Below, in pieces: positions 1-10,006 of a stretch of DNA of 64,000 nt. A program made the position numbers and the translations under genes. Origin of the DNA: an uncultured Paraglaciecola sp. (GTDB lineage Bacteria > Pseudomonadota > Gammaproteobacteria > Enterobacterales > Alteromonadaceae); NCBI RefSeq assembly GCF_937123705.1, contig NZ_CAKZKO010000138.1, positions 213,463 through 277,462 of the forward strand, read 5' to 3'. The number at the start of each line of letters is the position of its first letter. Within the stretch, counting starts at the first letter, position 1. The notes below the pieces were generated by a model. It saw only the letters and a program-made list of their open reading frames with translations. It was not told the origin of the DNA and did no database searches.

Positions 1-2336
1 TTCGGCTTTTCTGGCACTCTAGAATCACCAAAACACTTTTTAGGTGTAGGAGGTAAAGCAGCGGTTATGGCAGGAACACTATAAGTATCGATACATCCCG
101 CTTTACTTAATCTACCGGTAGCCTTGTCAAAATGAGCGATCCCTAAACCACTGGGGAAACGTCTTACCAGTGATTTCGGCTGCTGTTGTTGTTGATAGCC
201 AATAAATAATTGCATTGCACCGCTTGCGCCGCTTAGGTTAACAGGTTGGTTGTTGTCTTTACCTATCCAGCTGGTGACTAGCATGTTTTTGTCAAAGCCC
301 GAAAACCAGCTATCGCGATAGTCATCAGTTGTACCGGTTTTACCTGCCATGTTGATATTGGGGAACTTTGCTTTTACGGCCTTAGCCGTGCCTTCTAGGG
401 TAACTTTGTGTAGAGCGTAATTCAGCAAATAGGTGGCTTGCTCATTTACGCGCTGTTCGGCTACTACATCGAAGTGCCATAGTAAGTCATTGTCAGGCGA
501 CATGATGGCCGTAATTGAATGCAGAGGTATAAAGCGACCGTTGTTTGCAATAGTTTGATACATCTGGTTCACTTGCAGTGGTGAAAAGTTTACGGCACCT
601 AAGGTAAGAGCTGGGTACAGTTCAAGTTCTTCTTCTACTCCTAAACGCCAGATTGTATCGGCAATATTTGCTAAACCTAAATTCATGCCTAAGGTGACAG
701 TAGGCACGTTCAGAGATCGACTCAAAGCGGTCACTAGTGGTACCTGACCACGAAATTTTTTATCGGAATTTTGCGGCTCCCACATTTTGCCGTAAGTACT
801 TTTCAGTTTTATGGGCTTATCAGTGAGGTGAGTTGCTAAGTTATACTCAGCGGCCTGTTCAAGTGCAGTCAAATAGATAGCAGGTTTGATCAAAGATCCA
901 ATCGAGCGTTTCGCATCAAGGGCTCTATTAAAACCAGCGTAATCGACATTTCGGCCACCTACAATTGAACGAATTTCCCCTGAATCGATATCAGTCACTA
1001 ACAAAGCGGCTTCAAAGCCATCTTTACCTAAACGCTTTTCTTGCTTAGCCAACCCTTGCACCACAGCCCGCTCGGCCTTTACCTGTGCGTTTGAGTCTAA
1101 GGTGGTAAACACTCTTAACCCAGATTCACGAATATCAGGATTATCTAACACCAAACGAAGTTCCCGCCGCACTTGATCCATAAAGGCTGGATGCTTGTCT
1201 TTTCTAAGGCTGGCACCTGTGGCGAGTTTAATTGGCAAGGCCACTAAGTCTTGGTATTCGTTAGGGGTCAACAGATTGCTTTCAAACATCAAGCGCAATA
1301 CTATATTTCGCCTTGCTGTTACTCGTTTAGGATGGCGTCTGGGATTGTAATAGGAAGGGCCTTTGATAATGCCAACTAAAGTGGCAATTTCGTCGATATT
1401 GAGTTCGTTCAAGGGGCGGTCGAAATAGAAATAACTCGCCAAACCAAAGCCATACACCCCTGTGTCGCCATTTTGGCCTAAAAACACTTCGTTCAAGTAA
1501 GCTTCTAAGATCACATCCTTGCTATACCTAAATTCGATTATCAGCGCCATGGCCGCTTCTTTTGCCTTACGCACTAGTGATTTTTCTCTGGTTAAAAAGA
1601 GGTTTTTAACCAGTTGCTGCGTTAAGGTACTGCCGCCCTGCACAGTTCGCCCCGCAGAGATATTCGCTATTAAGGCCCGCAAAATAGAAAGCGGTGCCAC
1701 GCCAAAATGCTGATAAAAGTCTTGGTCTTCAACGGCCACCAATGCTTGGGTCAAAATGGCAGGAACGTCCTCAATTCGCAGCAGCATACGATCTTCACGG
1801 ACACTACTGACTAACCGCGTCACCAGCCAAGGTTCGAGGTAAATATTGTCGATATCATAATCAGATGTTAGGTCTCTAATTTGACTAATGCGTTGATTTT
1901 TTAGGGTTATTTCAATATGCCTTAAATCTTCGGTGCCATGAGCAAACTCAAATTTGCGGCGTTGGATGCGAATACGTTTGCTCAACACTTGGTATTCACC
2001 AGAACTATCAGCGTGAGTCACCCTGCGATAACCTAGCAGTTGCAACTCTTCTTCAATTTCCTTGATAGTTATTTCTTGCTTTAAATGCAAATACAAGGGA
2101 CGCGCGAATATTTGTGCTGGCACCTGCCACTTATTGCCGGCAAACTTTTTGCTAATTTGCGCATCAAGATAAACGGCATAAGACCCAAACACTAAGATAA
2201 AAATTACCAGTAACTTCCCCCAGTTGCGCCAAAGCCAACGAAATGGATTGAGGCGCTTCCAAATTGACGGCTTTACAGCAGGGCTTTTGGTTTTAGCTTT
2301 GATGGTTTTTCGTTTACCTGCGGGGGTTTTACTCAT
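1..2336 (-). CDS. mrcB: Penicillin-binding protein 1B, bifunctional (C-terminus cut by window edge)
   Basis: Class A PBP that polymerises and cross-links peptidoglycan at the outer face of the inner membrane. About 778 codons are visible; E. coli PBP1b has 844 residues, so only a short C-terminal tail is missing. Order seen: basic cytoplasmic tail, one membrane helix near residues 40-57, UB2H-like region, GT51 domain with EDQDFYQHFG (Glu near 203) and GGSTLTQQLVKN, then transpeptidase motifs SLIK (Ser near 477), SLN and KTGT (near 663). The ATG overlaps the hrpB stop as ATGA, so the two genes are translationally coupled; hrpB-mrcB order is also found in E. coli. The family assignment is firm. 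Confidence 0.96.
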   Translation of the reverse strand, partial: MSKTPAGKRKTIKAKTKSPAVKPSIWKRLNPFRWLWRNWGKLLVIFILVFGSYAVYLDAQISKKFAGNKWQVPAQIFARPLYLHLKQEITIKEIEEELQLLGYRRVTHADSSGEYQVLSKRIRIQRRKFEFAHGTEDLRHIEITLKNQRISQIRDLTSDYDIDNIYLEPWLVTRLVSSVREDRMLLRIEDVPAILTQALVAVEDQDFYQHFGVAPLSILRALIANISAGRTVQGGSTLTQQLVKNLFLTREKSLVRKAKEAAMALIIEFRYSKDVILEAYLNEVFLGQNGDTGVYGFGLASYFYFDRPLNELNIDEIATLVGIIKGPSYYNPRRHPKRVTARRNIVLRLMFESNLLTPNEYQDLVALPIKLATGASLRKDKHPAFMDQVRRELRLVLDNPDIRESGLRVFTTLDSNAQVKAERAVVQGLAKQEKRLGKDGFEAALLVTDIDSGEIRSIVGGRNVDYAGFNRALDAKRSIGSLIKPAIYLTALEQAAEYNLATHLTDKPIKLKSTYGKMWEPQNSDKKFRGQVPLVTALSRSLNVPTVTLGMNLGLANIADTIWRLGVEEELELYPALTLGAVNFSPLQVNQMYQTIANNGRFIPLHSITAIMSPDNDLLWHFDVVAEQRVNEQATYLLNYALHKVTLEGTAKAVKAKFPNINMAGKTGTTDDYRDSWFSGFDKNMLVTSWIGKDNNQPVNLSGASGAMQLFIGYQQQQQPKSLVRRFPSGLGIAHFDKATGRLSKAGCIDTYSVPAITAALPPTPKKCFGDSRVPEKP

Positions 2337-4804
2337 GATTTACTGCTCATTCGTTTTTTAGTGCGCGTTGTTGCTTGGGCATTAGCGGGATCATCTGGCC
2401 AATAATGACGAGGATAACGGCCTTTCATTTCTTTTTGTACTTCTTTATAACTACCTTGCCAAAATCTAGGTAAATCTTGCGTAGTTTGTATAGGCCGCCC
2501 TGCGGGTGATAATAGCTCAACCGTAATAGGAATTTGATGTGCAACACTAGGATGGGACTGCAAACTGTATAGCTCCTGCATACGCACCGACAACACCACC
2601 TTATTGTCCGCGGTGTATTGCAGTTGTGCACTTCTACCACTAGGTAAAGCTAAACGTTTAGGTAATAGCTGATTTAAGCTTTGCTGTTGTGCATAGTCCA
2701 GCTCACTCGAAAGTTGTTGTAAAAAATCACACTGAGAAAACTGCTGCCATGTTACAACATCTACAAGGTAAGGCAGTAACCAGCGATCAATTGATTTCAG
2801 CAACCCAGATTCAGTGAAATCAGGCATAGTTGCAGTGTTTGAAAAACGCGCCGCCATTGTTACGCGATAAATATATTGCTGGGTCTCATCGTTAAATGGA
2901 ATACTTTGGATCCCTTTGTCGTGAATAATGTCTTGCCATATACCCAAAATATGTTGCTGAGAAGGACGCTTACTGGCCTGTTTATGCAGTACAATACTGC
3001 CTAAGGTTGTTTGTATCTCTGAGACAATTCTCTGATGGGACTCATCCCAACTGACCCGTTCTTTTTTCTGCAATAAATCATGGAAATATTGTTCAAGCTG
3101 CGCCGCCGTTAAAGAGTCGGCATAACGAATTTGGGCATTATCTTGCTGCTTGTCGCTGGTTTGCATTGTGGCAATCGCCAACCAAGGTTGAGTTGTTAAC
3201 TCATCATCTTGGAACAATACCGCGCCACTGCCATTAGCCAACTGATAGCGTTCATCTTTTCGCTGCTTGGCCAGCCATTGTGGATAGGCAAAACCAACTA
3301 AAATAGCAGTATCTTCGATAGGCCAAGGTAATAGGCGACATTGCAACTTACCGTGCCACTGGCGGATAGTTTGCCAAATAAAGTGATTTTTCTGTTGTAG
3401 CAAAAAATGTAATCTAGCAGATAGACTCGCGCCATGTGTGTTTCTACTGCTTGCACTCAAGGGATCCTTATTTTCTACAAGAGCAGCAATGGCGCATGCC
3501 AAACTTAAATGCTCGGGGCTCAATTGCGCACTTTTTAGTAACATCACCGCAAGACTAGGGTGACAGCCTAAACCGTGCGCCTTGTGCCCTAAAGCGGTGA
3601 GTTTTTTATTATCATCCATTAGACCAAGTTGCATTAACAGCCCATAGCCCTGAGACAACTGCGCTGCAGTAGGGTAATCCAACAAGGCCAGTTCACTCAC
3701 GTTGCTGCCCCACACTGCACTTTCCAAAATAAAACTGCTCATATCACTGTGCATGATTTCACTAGCACTTTGTTTTGCTAAACGACTGTGCTGCTCTTGA
3801 CTCCAAAGGCGATAGCAAGTACCTGCGGTTAAACGCCCCGCTCGACCCGCTCGCTGGGTAGCCGACGCCTGAGATATTTTTTGGCTTTGCAGATGGGTGA
3901 TACCACGATTTAGTTGATAAATCGCTTTTTTCTCAATACCGCTATCAATCACCACTTCAATCCCTTCTATAGTTAAACTGGTTTCGGCGATATTGGTGGC
4001 TAGTACAATTTTGCGCTTGCCCTGTGGATGTGGCATCAAAGCCCGTTGTTGCTCAGTTTTCGATAACTCAGAAAACAACTGCAACACCTCAACTTCAGCT
4101 AAAAAATGTTGACTCAAACGCTGCGCCGCTTTGTTAATGTCGGCGGCACCGGGTAAAAACACTAAGCAGTCGTGCTTATGCCGTGGAAACACCTGTATCA
4201 CTAGCCGGCTAATTTTTTCAAACAAAGGTAAAGATGCGTTATCGTTTTGATAAACAATGTCCACAGGGTAACTTTTACCTTGAGACTCCAGTAACTTGGC
4301 CTGAGGCAATAATGCACTTAATCCAGTGACATCAAGGGTGGCCGACATCACTAATAAACGTAAATCTTCCCGCAGGGCTTGCTGTACTTCCAAGCACAAT
4401 GCCAGTGAAAAATCGGCATGCACACTGCGCTCATGAAATTCATCAAAAATGATTAAACCCACATCTGGCAGTTCCGGTTGGTTTTGCAACATGCGAGTTA
4501 GAATGCCTTCGGTGACTATCTCAAGCCTTGTGTGAGTACTTACTTTTACCTCACTTCTTATGCGATAGCCTATGGTTTGCCCAACCGGTTCACCTAGTTG
4601 ACTGGCTAAGTAACGGGCTATACTGCGCACTGCGATCCGTCGTGGCTGTAGTAGCATGATCTTTTTATCTTTGAACACATCGAGTTTTAGCAAAGATAAA
4701 GGCAAACAAGTGGACTTTCCCGCACCCGGAGGGGCAACAACTATGGCGTCGCCGCTAATGAGCTGCTGATGTAATGGCGGTAGAATATGTTCAACGGGCA
4801 ACAA
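2333..4804 (-). CDS. hrpB: ATP-dependent helicase HrpB
   Basis: DEAH-box superfamily 2 helicase of 823 residues, close to E. coli HrpB. Walker A APPGAGKS lies at 24-31, the DEFH box near residue 120, the SAT motif (VMSAT) follows, and motif VI QRAGRAGR is present, so the ATPase core is complete. The C-terminal third is the HrpB-specific region (PAGRPIQTTQDLPRFW). The cellular role of the family is poorly defined; it is presumed to act on RNA. It is transcribed with mrcB downstream and divergently from thpR, as in enterobacteria. Confidence 0.95.
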   Translation of the reverse strand: MLPVEHILPPLHQQLISGDAIVVAPPGAGKSTCLPLSLLKLDVFKDKKIMLLQPRRIAVRSIARYLASQLGEPVGQTIGYRIRSEVKVSTHTRLEIVTEGILTRMLQNQPELPDVGLIIFDEFHERSVHADFSLALCLEVQQALREDLRLLVMSATLDVTGLSALLPQAKLLESQGKSYPVDIVYQNDNASLPLFEKISRLVIQVFPRHKHDCLVFLPGAADINKAAQRLSQHFLAEVEVLQLFSELSKTEQQRALMPHPQGKRKIVLATNIAETSLTIEGIEVVIDSGIEKKAIYQLNRGITHLQSQKISQASATQRAGRAGRLTAGTCYRLWSQEQHSRLAKQSASEIMHSDMSSFILESAVWGSNVSELALLDYPTAAQLSQGYGLLMQLGLMDDNKKLTALGHKAHGLGCHPSLAVMLLKSAQLSPEHLSLACAIAALVENKDPLSASSRNTHGASLSARLHFLLQQKNHFIWQTIRQWHGKLQCRLLPWPIEDTAILVGFAYPQWLAKQRKDERYQLANGSGAVLFQDDELTTQPWLAIATMQTSDKQQDNAQIRYADSLTAAQLEQYFHDLLQKKERVSWDESHQRIVSEIQTTLGSIVLHKQASKRPSQQHILGIWQDIIHDKGIQSIPFNDETQQYIYRVTMAARFSNTATMPDFTESGLLKSIDRWLLPYLVDVVTWQQFSQCDFLQQLSSELDYAQQQSLNQLLPKRLALPSGRSAQLQYTADNKVVLSVRMQELYSLQSHPSVAHQIPITVELLSPAGRPIQTTQDLPRFWQGSYKEVQKEMKGRYPRHYWPDDPANAQATTRTKKRMSSKS

Positions 4805-4880
4805 ATGACATCTCTTAGGGTTTGATTAGCAATAAAGGGTGGTTCAAATTGAGATGATAACAAACATAAGAGGTAGCAGC

Positions 4881-5405
4881 ATGCGGGCATTTTTTGGTTT
4901 ATCTCCCGACATTAAGACCACACTTGAAATTGAAGCATGGCGCAGCAAGGCGTTTCCCGATTTTGCCGCCCCAGTACCGGGGGCCAACTTTCATGTAACC
5001 TTAGCATTTTTGGGGCAAGTATCACCTACGCAACTCGATGCATTGTGCGAAAATGTTGATGCAATGCCAGAGGTGCAGGCATTCGATGTGTCTTTGAACC
5101 ATGTGGGTTATTGGGCAAAACCCAAAGCGCTGTGGCTAGGCAGTCATCACACTCACCCTGCTCATCAACAGTTAGTGACCCACATCACTCACAGTTGCAA
5201 AATGGCGGGCTTACAGCTTACCCAAAGAGAATACATTGCCCACCTTACCCTTGCCAGAAAATGCACAGTCAATCCACCAGCGGCCTTAATCGAACCTCAA
5301 TTTTCTTGGCATAATACCGAGTTTCACCTGTACGAGTCTGTATCTGGCAAGCAAGGGGTGACTTACCCAATCCGCCACTCTTGGTCAATATGCCAATCTG
5401 GTTGA
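4881..5405 (+). CDS. thpR: RNA 2',3'-cyclic phosphodiesterase (LigT/ThpR)
   Basis: 2H phosphoesterase that opens 2',3'-cyclic phosphate ends of RNA. The two catalytic tetrapeptides are visible as HVTL (FHVTLAFLG) and HLTL (YIAHLTLARK), in the spacing expected for the family. An upstream in-frame ATG at 4839 would add 14 residues, but the ATG at 4881 follows an AGAGGTAG ribosome site and gives the family-typical start MRAFFGL, so it is preferred. Length is about 174 residues, like E. coli ThpR. Divergent from hrpB. Function is by family; the physiological substrate is unknown. Confidence 0.9.
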   Translation: MRAFFGLSPDIKTTLEIEAWRSKAFPDFAAPVPGANFHVTLAFLGQVSPTQLDALCENVDAMPEVQAFDVSLNHVGYWAKPKALWLGSHHTHPAHQQLVTHITHSCKMAGLQLTQREYIAHLTLARKCTVNPPAALIEPQFSWHNTEFHLYESVSGKQGVTYPIRHSWSICQSG

Positions 5406-5515
5406 GTTGGTGATGGCTCGCCTGAGTTAATTCTGATATAGCTATTTTTGTTCTTTACCCTGAATGGCTTAGCGGGTAACAATGTGTAATAAAGGAAATG
5501 AAGGTTTTATAGATC

Positions 5516-6370
5516 ATGCAGCAGACATTTAGATTAGTTATAGACTGTCCAGACCAAGTGGGATTAGTCGCAGCCGTGAGTCAATTTTTAGCTGAGCAGA
5601 ATGCCACTATTGTTGAAGCGAACCATCATACCGATCAGCAAACGGGGCGTTTTTTTATGCGCCACGAAATCAAAGCCGAGTCCATCGCAATGAGTATTAA
5701 CAGCGTCAAGCAGGCTTTTGAACCAATAGCGACAAAGTTTAAGATGAATTGGAAAATTGCTGATTCACACCAAAAACAAAAAGTGGTGTTGCTGGCCAGC
5801 CATGAATCCCATTGTTTGATGGATATTTTACATCGCTGGCACAGTGGCGAATTGCACTGTGATATTCCTTGTATTATTGCCAACCACCCGCAAATGAAAC
5901 AATTTGCCGATTGGCACAATATCCCGTTTCATTGGGTAGATTTTAAAGAGCAACCTAAAGAGCAAGCGTTTGCAGAAGTAGAAAAACTTATCGAAGCCTA
6001 TCAAGCTGACTTAACCGTACTGGCTAGGTTTATGCAAATAATCCCTGACCATCTTTGTAAAAAATTGGCAGGTAAAGCGATTAATATTCACCATAGTTTT
6101 TTGCCGTCATTTGCCGGTGCTAAACCCTATCTACAAGCATACAATCGTGGAGTTAAGCTGATTGGTGCCACCTGCCACTATGTTACCAGCGACTTGGATG
6201 AAGGGCCGATTATTGAGCAAGAAGTAATGCGCATAAGCCACAGTGATACCTCTGCTGATATGGTGCGCAAAGGTAAAAACTGTGAAAAAACCGCGCTCGC
6301 TAATGGCGTTCGGTACCATTTAGAAGACCGAGTGATTATTCACAAGAACAAAACCGTGGTATTTGCCTAG
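5516..6370 (+). CDS. purU: Formyltetrahydrofolate deformylase
   Basis: Hydrolyses 10-formyl-tetrahydrofolate to formate and tetrahydrofolate, balancing one-carbon pools and feeding formate to PurT. Of 284 residues, the first ~85 form an ACT domain (TFRLVIDCPDQVGLVAAVS) and the rest a formyltransferase fold. Catalytic-site signatures are NIHHSFLPSF near residue 190 and the DLDEGPIIEQ segment near 228. Length matches E. coli PurU. The stop codon overlaps the GTG start of the next gene by one base, so the two are probably co-transcribed. No ACT or catalytic residue looks missing. Confidence 0.94.
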   Translation: MQQTFRLVIDCPDQVGLVAAVSQFLAEQNATIVEANHHTDQQTGRFFMRHEIKAESIAMSINSVKQAFEPIATKFKMNWKIADSHQKQKVVLLASHESHCLMDILHRWHSGELHCDIPCIIANHPQMKQFADWHNIPFHWVDFKEQPKEQAFAEVEKLIEAYQADLTVLARFMQIIPDHLCKKLAGKAINIHHSFLPSFAGAKPYLQAYNRGVKLIGATCHYVTSDLDEGPIIEQEVMRISHSDTSADMVRKGKNCEKTALANGVRYHLEDRVIIHKNKTVVFA

Positions 6371-6972
6371 TGTCGATTTTTCTTATTCGCCATGGTCAAA
6401 CAAACGGCAATAGAGATCGCATTGTACAAGTGCCAGAAACACCACTTTCGGATATAGGGCAACAACAAGCGATACAACTGGCGGCAAGTTTTAAGTATAT
6501 CGCCATTGATGCAATCATATGTAGCGACTACTTACGCACTCAACAAACAGCGGCTCCGCTTAAATCAGTTGGCCAACCAACCTTTAGTTTGCAGCCTTTG
6601 CTAAGAGAAAGAGATTTCGGCGACTTACGTGGTAAAGCATACAATGAGATTGGCGCAGATATTTTTGAGGACGGATACTCCCCACCCAATGGCGAAAGCC
6701 CTCAGCAATTTTTAACACGCGTTAACTTGGCTTGGGAATGTATTTTAGATACCTACCAACAAACTCCAGGAAACCTAGTTGTCATGACCCATGGCTTAGT
6801 TTTACGTGAATTAATAAGACAACATCTTATCGTTGCTAACAGCATTAAATCGCTTTCGGATTTTCAAAATACTTGTATTACCGAAGTCTGTGGTAAAGAC
6901 AAAAAGACGGTTTTAAGGTTATGTGATGCCAATCATCTCGTACAAGCTAATGTCCAAGGTGCGGCTGTTTAG
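6370..6972 (+). CDS. Histidine phosphatase family protein (phosphoglycerate mutase-like)
   Basis: Cytoplasmic enzyme of the histidine phosphatase superfamily. The N-terminal RHG motif (LIRHGQTNGNRD, His at residue 8), a RERDFGDLRGK segment and the second catalytic His in MTHGLVLRELI are all present. The GTG start shares one base with the purU stop (TAGTG), indicating translational coupling. The substrate cannot be told: relatives include cobalamin phosphatase CobC, phosphoglycerate mutases and sugar phosphatases. No cobalamin genes are nearby, and linkage to purU is only suggestive of a metabolic role. Confidence 0.85.
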   Translation: MSIFLIRHGQTNGNRDRIVQVPETPLSDIGQQQAIQLAASFKYIAIDAIICSDYLRTQQTAAPLKSVGQPTFSLQPLLRERDFGDLRGKAYNEIGADIFEDGYSPPNGESPQQFLTRVNLAWECILDTYQQTPGNLVVMTHGLVLRELIRQHLIVANSIKSLSDFQNTCITEVCGKDKKTVLRLCDANHLVQANVQGAAV

Positions 6973-6987
6973 ATCAGAATCAAAGAC

Positions 6988-7566
6988 TTAGAAATACCCT
7001 GAGTAGTTAAGTGCAATTTTGCTATCTCTGACACCGTTTTCAAATATTCCACCTAAGTTATCAGAAACACTCCATTTTTGACTCGAAGCTGTCAGTTCCC
7101 AATAGTGATTCTTAGCAAATCCATCGGTGCGACTTTTTATTAACCATTGTGTATTGCTAGGCAAGTTGAATTCAAATCCTTGACTGGTTTTAAATTCAGT
7201 TTGTGATTGCGAAATAACGCCAAAACCAACACTTAAGTTATGACTTAGTTGATATCTTGGAATAATAGACAATTCTTTTACTGAGATGCGTTGATTGAAA
7301 ACACCCCATGAATGTGCACCTTTGGCATAACCCAACCCCATTTCAAGCACTAGATTTTCAGATAATGGTTGGTTCATTGCAGCTAAGTATTCTTTTTGCT
7401 TGCAACCACTAAATTTAATGGCCGACTTGACCATTTTAAATTCGATATTCTGAGGTGACCAAGACTGCAACCAATCCAAGGTGGCCGCTAATGCATCAGT
7501 TCTAGCAGCACAATGGCTAGAAACCATTAAACATGTGGCTAGTAAAATTGACCTCATTGCAGACAC
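6988..7566 (-). CDS. Small exported protein, probable outer-membrane beta-barrel
   Basis: Not recognised as a named family. An N-terminal signal peptide is visible (hydrophobic SILLATCLMVSS, likely cleavage after Ala). The mature part alternates polar and hydrophobic residues in strand-like blocks and ends in Phe (NYSGYF), the typical C-terminal signature for outer-membrane barrel insertion. About 190 residues suggests a small barrel of roughly eight strands. The first start is GTG at 7566 and an ATG follows at 7557; neither has a strong ribosome site. It is convergent with the upstream phosphatase gene, with only 15 bases between them. Localisation is inferred. Confidence 0.6.
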   Translation of the reverse strand: MSAMRSILLATCLMVSSHCAARTDALAATLDWLQSWSPQNIEFKMVKSAIKFSGCKQKEYLAAMNQPLSENLVLEMGLGYAKGAHSWGVFNQRISVKELSIIPRYQLSHNLSVGFGVISQSQTEFKTSQGFEFNLPSNTQWLIKSRTDGFAKNHYWELTASSQKWSVSDNLGGIFENGVRDSKIALNYSGYF

Positions 7567-7732
7567 TCAACTTAGAATTCAAGATGAATACACTTTAACC
7601 AACTCACAGTGAAATACCGTATCGTGAATATTAACGATGTATACCAAGCAATACCCAAATAATCTTACAACGCCTAAAAATATACAGCAGAAGTCACTTG
7701 TACTTTGACGTGAGGTTATTAAACTCGCGGTA

Positions 7733-7753
7733 TCGTTAGACTCGTTCTAACGA
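7733..7753. repeat. Perfect inverted repeat upstream of the M3 peptidase gene
   Basis: TCGTTAGA and its exact complement TCTAACGA are separated by 5 bases, 37 bp before the ATG at 7790. A TTGACG box lies at about 7705, so the dyad would sit over or just after a promoter and could be an operator. No U-run follows, so it is not a terminator. No regulator can be assigned. Confidence 0.45.
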
Positions 7754-7789
7754 AATCAATTAAAACTAAAAGATATTAGTAGGAAAAAC

Positions 7790-9961
7790 ATGAATACCAA
7801 ACTAGCAACGCTATTAAGTAGTGCGGTGATAGTTGCATTAAGTGCCTGTAGTGAAGCGCCATCTACTCAGAGTCAAGCAACCCAAGCCAAGTCAGATACA
7901 GCAACCAAAACAACCCAACAAAATCCTTTATTAGCAGAATTTACAGGCCCATACGGTGGTGTACCTGCATTTGATAAAATGAATTTAGCCGATCTAAAGC
8001 CTGCGTTAGAAAAGGCTATGGCTATAAAATTGGCGGAAATTGATGCCATTGTGAACAACCCTCAGCCAGCCAACTTTCAAAATACCATAGTCGCTTTAGA
8101 AAAATCTGGTAGTGATTTAAGCAGGGTATTCAGATATTGGGGCATTTGGAGCTCCAATAAAAACAGTGCCGAATTTCGTGAGATCCAAAAAGAAATGGTG
8201 CCAAAAATTTCTGCATTCAATTCGAGTATTACTGGTAATGAGCAACTATTCGCAAGAGTTAAAGCGGTTTATGAAAGTGACGAGCTAGCTAATCTAAGCA
8301 GCGAGGAACAACGTGTTACTGCTTTGACCTATAATGGCTTTGCTCGTAACGGCGCTACTCTTGAAGGTGAAGCAAAAGCCCGTTATGCCGCGATTAATCA
8401 AGAAGTAGCAGGGTTACAAACACAATTTGCCAATAACGTATTGGCAGATGAAGAAAACTACGTTTTGTATCTTAATAAAGAACAACTTTCAGGTCTTTCT
8501 GAATCTTTGATTTCTAATGCTGCAAACGCAGCAAAAGGTCTGGGAAAAGAAGGGCAATTTGCCATTACCAATTCACGCTCTTCAATGGATCCATTTTTAA
8601 CTTACTCTGACGAACGAGCGTTACGAGAAAAAGTATGGAAAACCTATTACAGTCGCGCTAATAACGGAGACGAGTTCGACAATAATGAACTCATTAAAAA
8701 GATCCTAACCTTGCGAGATGAGCGTGTAGCCTTGCTTGGTTACGACAATTACTCCCAATGGCGCTTAGAAGACCGTATGGCCAAAAACCCAGAAAACGCC
8801 ATGGCACTTATGAAAAAAGTGTGGCCAGCAGCTATTGCTCGCGTAGACGAAGAAGTGGCTGATATGCAAGCTATAGCTGATGCAGAAGGCGCTGACATTA
8901 AAATTGCGCCTTGGGATTATCGTTATTACGCCGAAAAAGTGCGTAAAGCTAAATACGCCCTAGATTCTGATGAAGTCAAACAATACCTACAACTAGATAA
9001 ATTACGTGAAGCCATGTTTTACGTGGCCGGACGTTTATTTAACTTTGATTTTGCAGCAGTGCCAGAAGGTTCAGTGCCTGTTTTTCATGAAGATGTGAAG
9101 GTATGGGAAGTGACCGACAAAACCTCGGGTGAGCATATTGGACTTTGGTATTTAGACCCCTTTGGCCGTAAAGGTAAACGTTCCGGTGCATGGGCAACCA
9201 CCTATCGCAGTCACACCACTTTTGATGGCAAAAAGACTGTGTTGTCTTCGAATAACTCTAACTTTGTTAAAGGCTCGGAAGGCCAACCAACTTTAATATC
9301 TTGGGACGATGCAGAAACCTACTTCCACGAGTTTGGCCATGCCTTGCACTTTTTGTCGGCTACAGTGGCATATCCAACATCTCATTCTGGGGTACGGGAT
9401 TACACTGAATTCCAATCTCAATTATTAGAGCGCTGGTTAACCACTGACGAAGTGATCAATAATTACTTAGTACATTACAAAACCGGTGAACCAATTCCTG
9501 CTGAGTTAGTGGCTAAAATCAAAAAAGCGGCGACGTTCAATGAAGGTTTTAAAACCACTGAATATATGGCATCAGCCATAATGGATTTGTTATACCACAC
9601 CACTGTTCCTGCTAAAATTGAACCCCAAGCCTTTGAAAAAGAACAACTGACTGCGTTAGGCATGCCAGAAGAAGTGGTGATGCGTCATCGCAGCACCCAA
9701 TTTGGTCATGTGTTTTCAAGTGAGGGATATGCCACTGGTTATTATGGTTATATGTGGGCAGAAGTATTAACCTCTGATGCAGCAGAAGCTTTTTCTGAAG
9801 CCCCTGGTGGTTTTTATGACAAAGACGTGAGTAAAAAGCTGGTTGACCATTTGTTTTCCATTAGAAATGCCATGGATCCAGCCGATGCTTATCGTTTATT
9901 CCGCGGACGTGATGCTAAAGTCGAAGCACTAATGCGAGACAGAGGTTTTCCGATTAAATAA
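7790..9961 (+). CDS. M3 family metallopeptidase, lipoprotein (peptidyl-dipeptidase Dcp type)
   Basis: Zinc oligopeptidase of the M3 (thimet/Dcp) family, 723 residues. The N-terminus is a lipoprotein signal with lipobox LSAC (Cys at residue 20), so the mature enzyme is membrane anchored in the periplasm, unlike cytosolic OpdA. The zinc site HEFGH lies near residue 513 with the downstream Glu region, and the C-terminal GYYGYMWAEVL segment is typical of Dcp. It probably trims imported or envelope-derived oligopeptides; whether it releases dipeptides or internal fragments cannot be told. It stands alone, has a perfect inverted repeat upstream and ends at a strong terminator. Confidence 0.9.
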   Translation: MNTKLATLLSSAVIVALSACSEAPSTQSQATQAKSDTATKTTQQNPLLAEFTGPYGGVPAFDKMNLADLKPALEKAMAIKLAEIDAIVNNPQPANFQNTIVALEKSGSDLSRVFRYWGIWSSNKNSAEFREIQKEMVPKISAFNSSITGNEQLFARVKAVYESDELANLSSEEQRVTALTYNGFARNGATLEGEAKARYAAINQEVAGLQTQFANNVLADEENYVLYLNKEQLSGLSESLISNAANAAKGLGKEGQFAITNSRSSMDPFLTYSDERALREKVWKTYYSRANNGDEFDNNELIKKILTLRDERVALLGYDNYSQWRLEDRMAKNPENAMALMKKVWPAAIARVDEEVADMQAIADAEGADIKIAPWDYRYYAEKVRKAKYALDSDEVKQYLQLDKLREAMFYVAGRLFNFDFAAVPEGSVPVFHEDVKVWEVTDKTSGEHIGLWYLDPFGRKGKRSGAWATTYRSHTTFDGKKTVLSSNNSNFVKGSEGQPTLISWDDAETYFHEFGHALHFLSATVAYPTSHSGVRDYTEFQSQLLERWLTTDEVINNYLVHYKTGEPIPAELVAKIKKAATFNEGFKTTEYMASAIMDLLYHTTVPAKIEPQAFEKEQLTALGMPEEVVMRHRSTQFGHVFSSEGYATGYYGYMWAEVLTSDAAEAFSEAPGGFYDKDVSKKLVDHLFSIRNAMDPADAYRLFRGRDAKVEALMRDRGFPIK

Positions 9962-9976
9962 ATTTTAAACGTTTTC

Positions 9977-10003
9977 AATGAAGCGCCGATTTGGCGCTTC
10001 ATT
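9977..10003. terminator. Bidirectional intrinsic terminator
   Basis: An 11-bp perfect stem (AATGAAGCGCC / GGCGCTTCATT) with a 5-base loop lies between the convergent M3 peptidase and HupE-like genes. T-rich flanks on both sides allow it to serve both strands. Confidence 0.8.
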
Positions 10004-10006
10004 TAT

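Noticed and set aside
5406..5515. Riboswitch before purU
   Set aside because: The 110-bp gap shows no conserved glycine, THF or purine aptamer core by eye.
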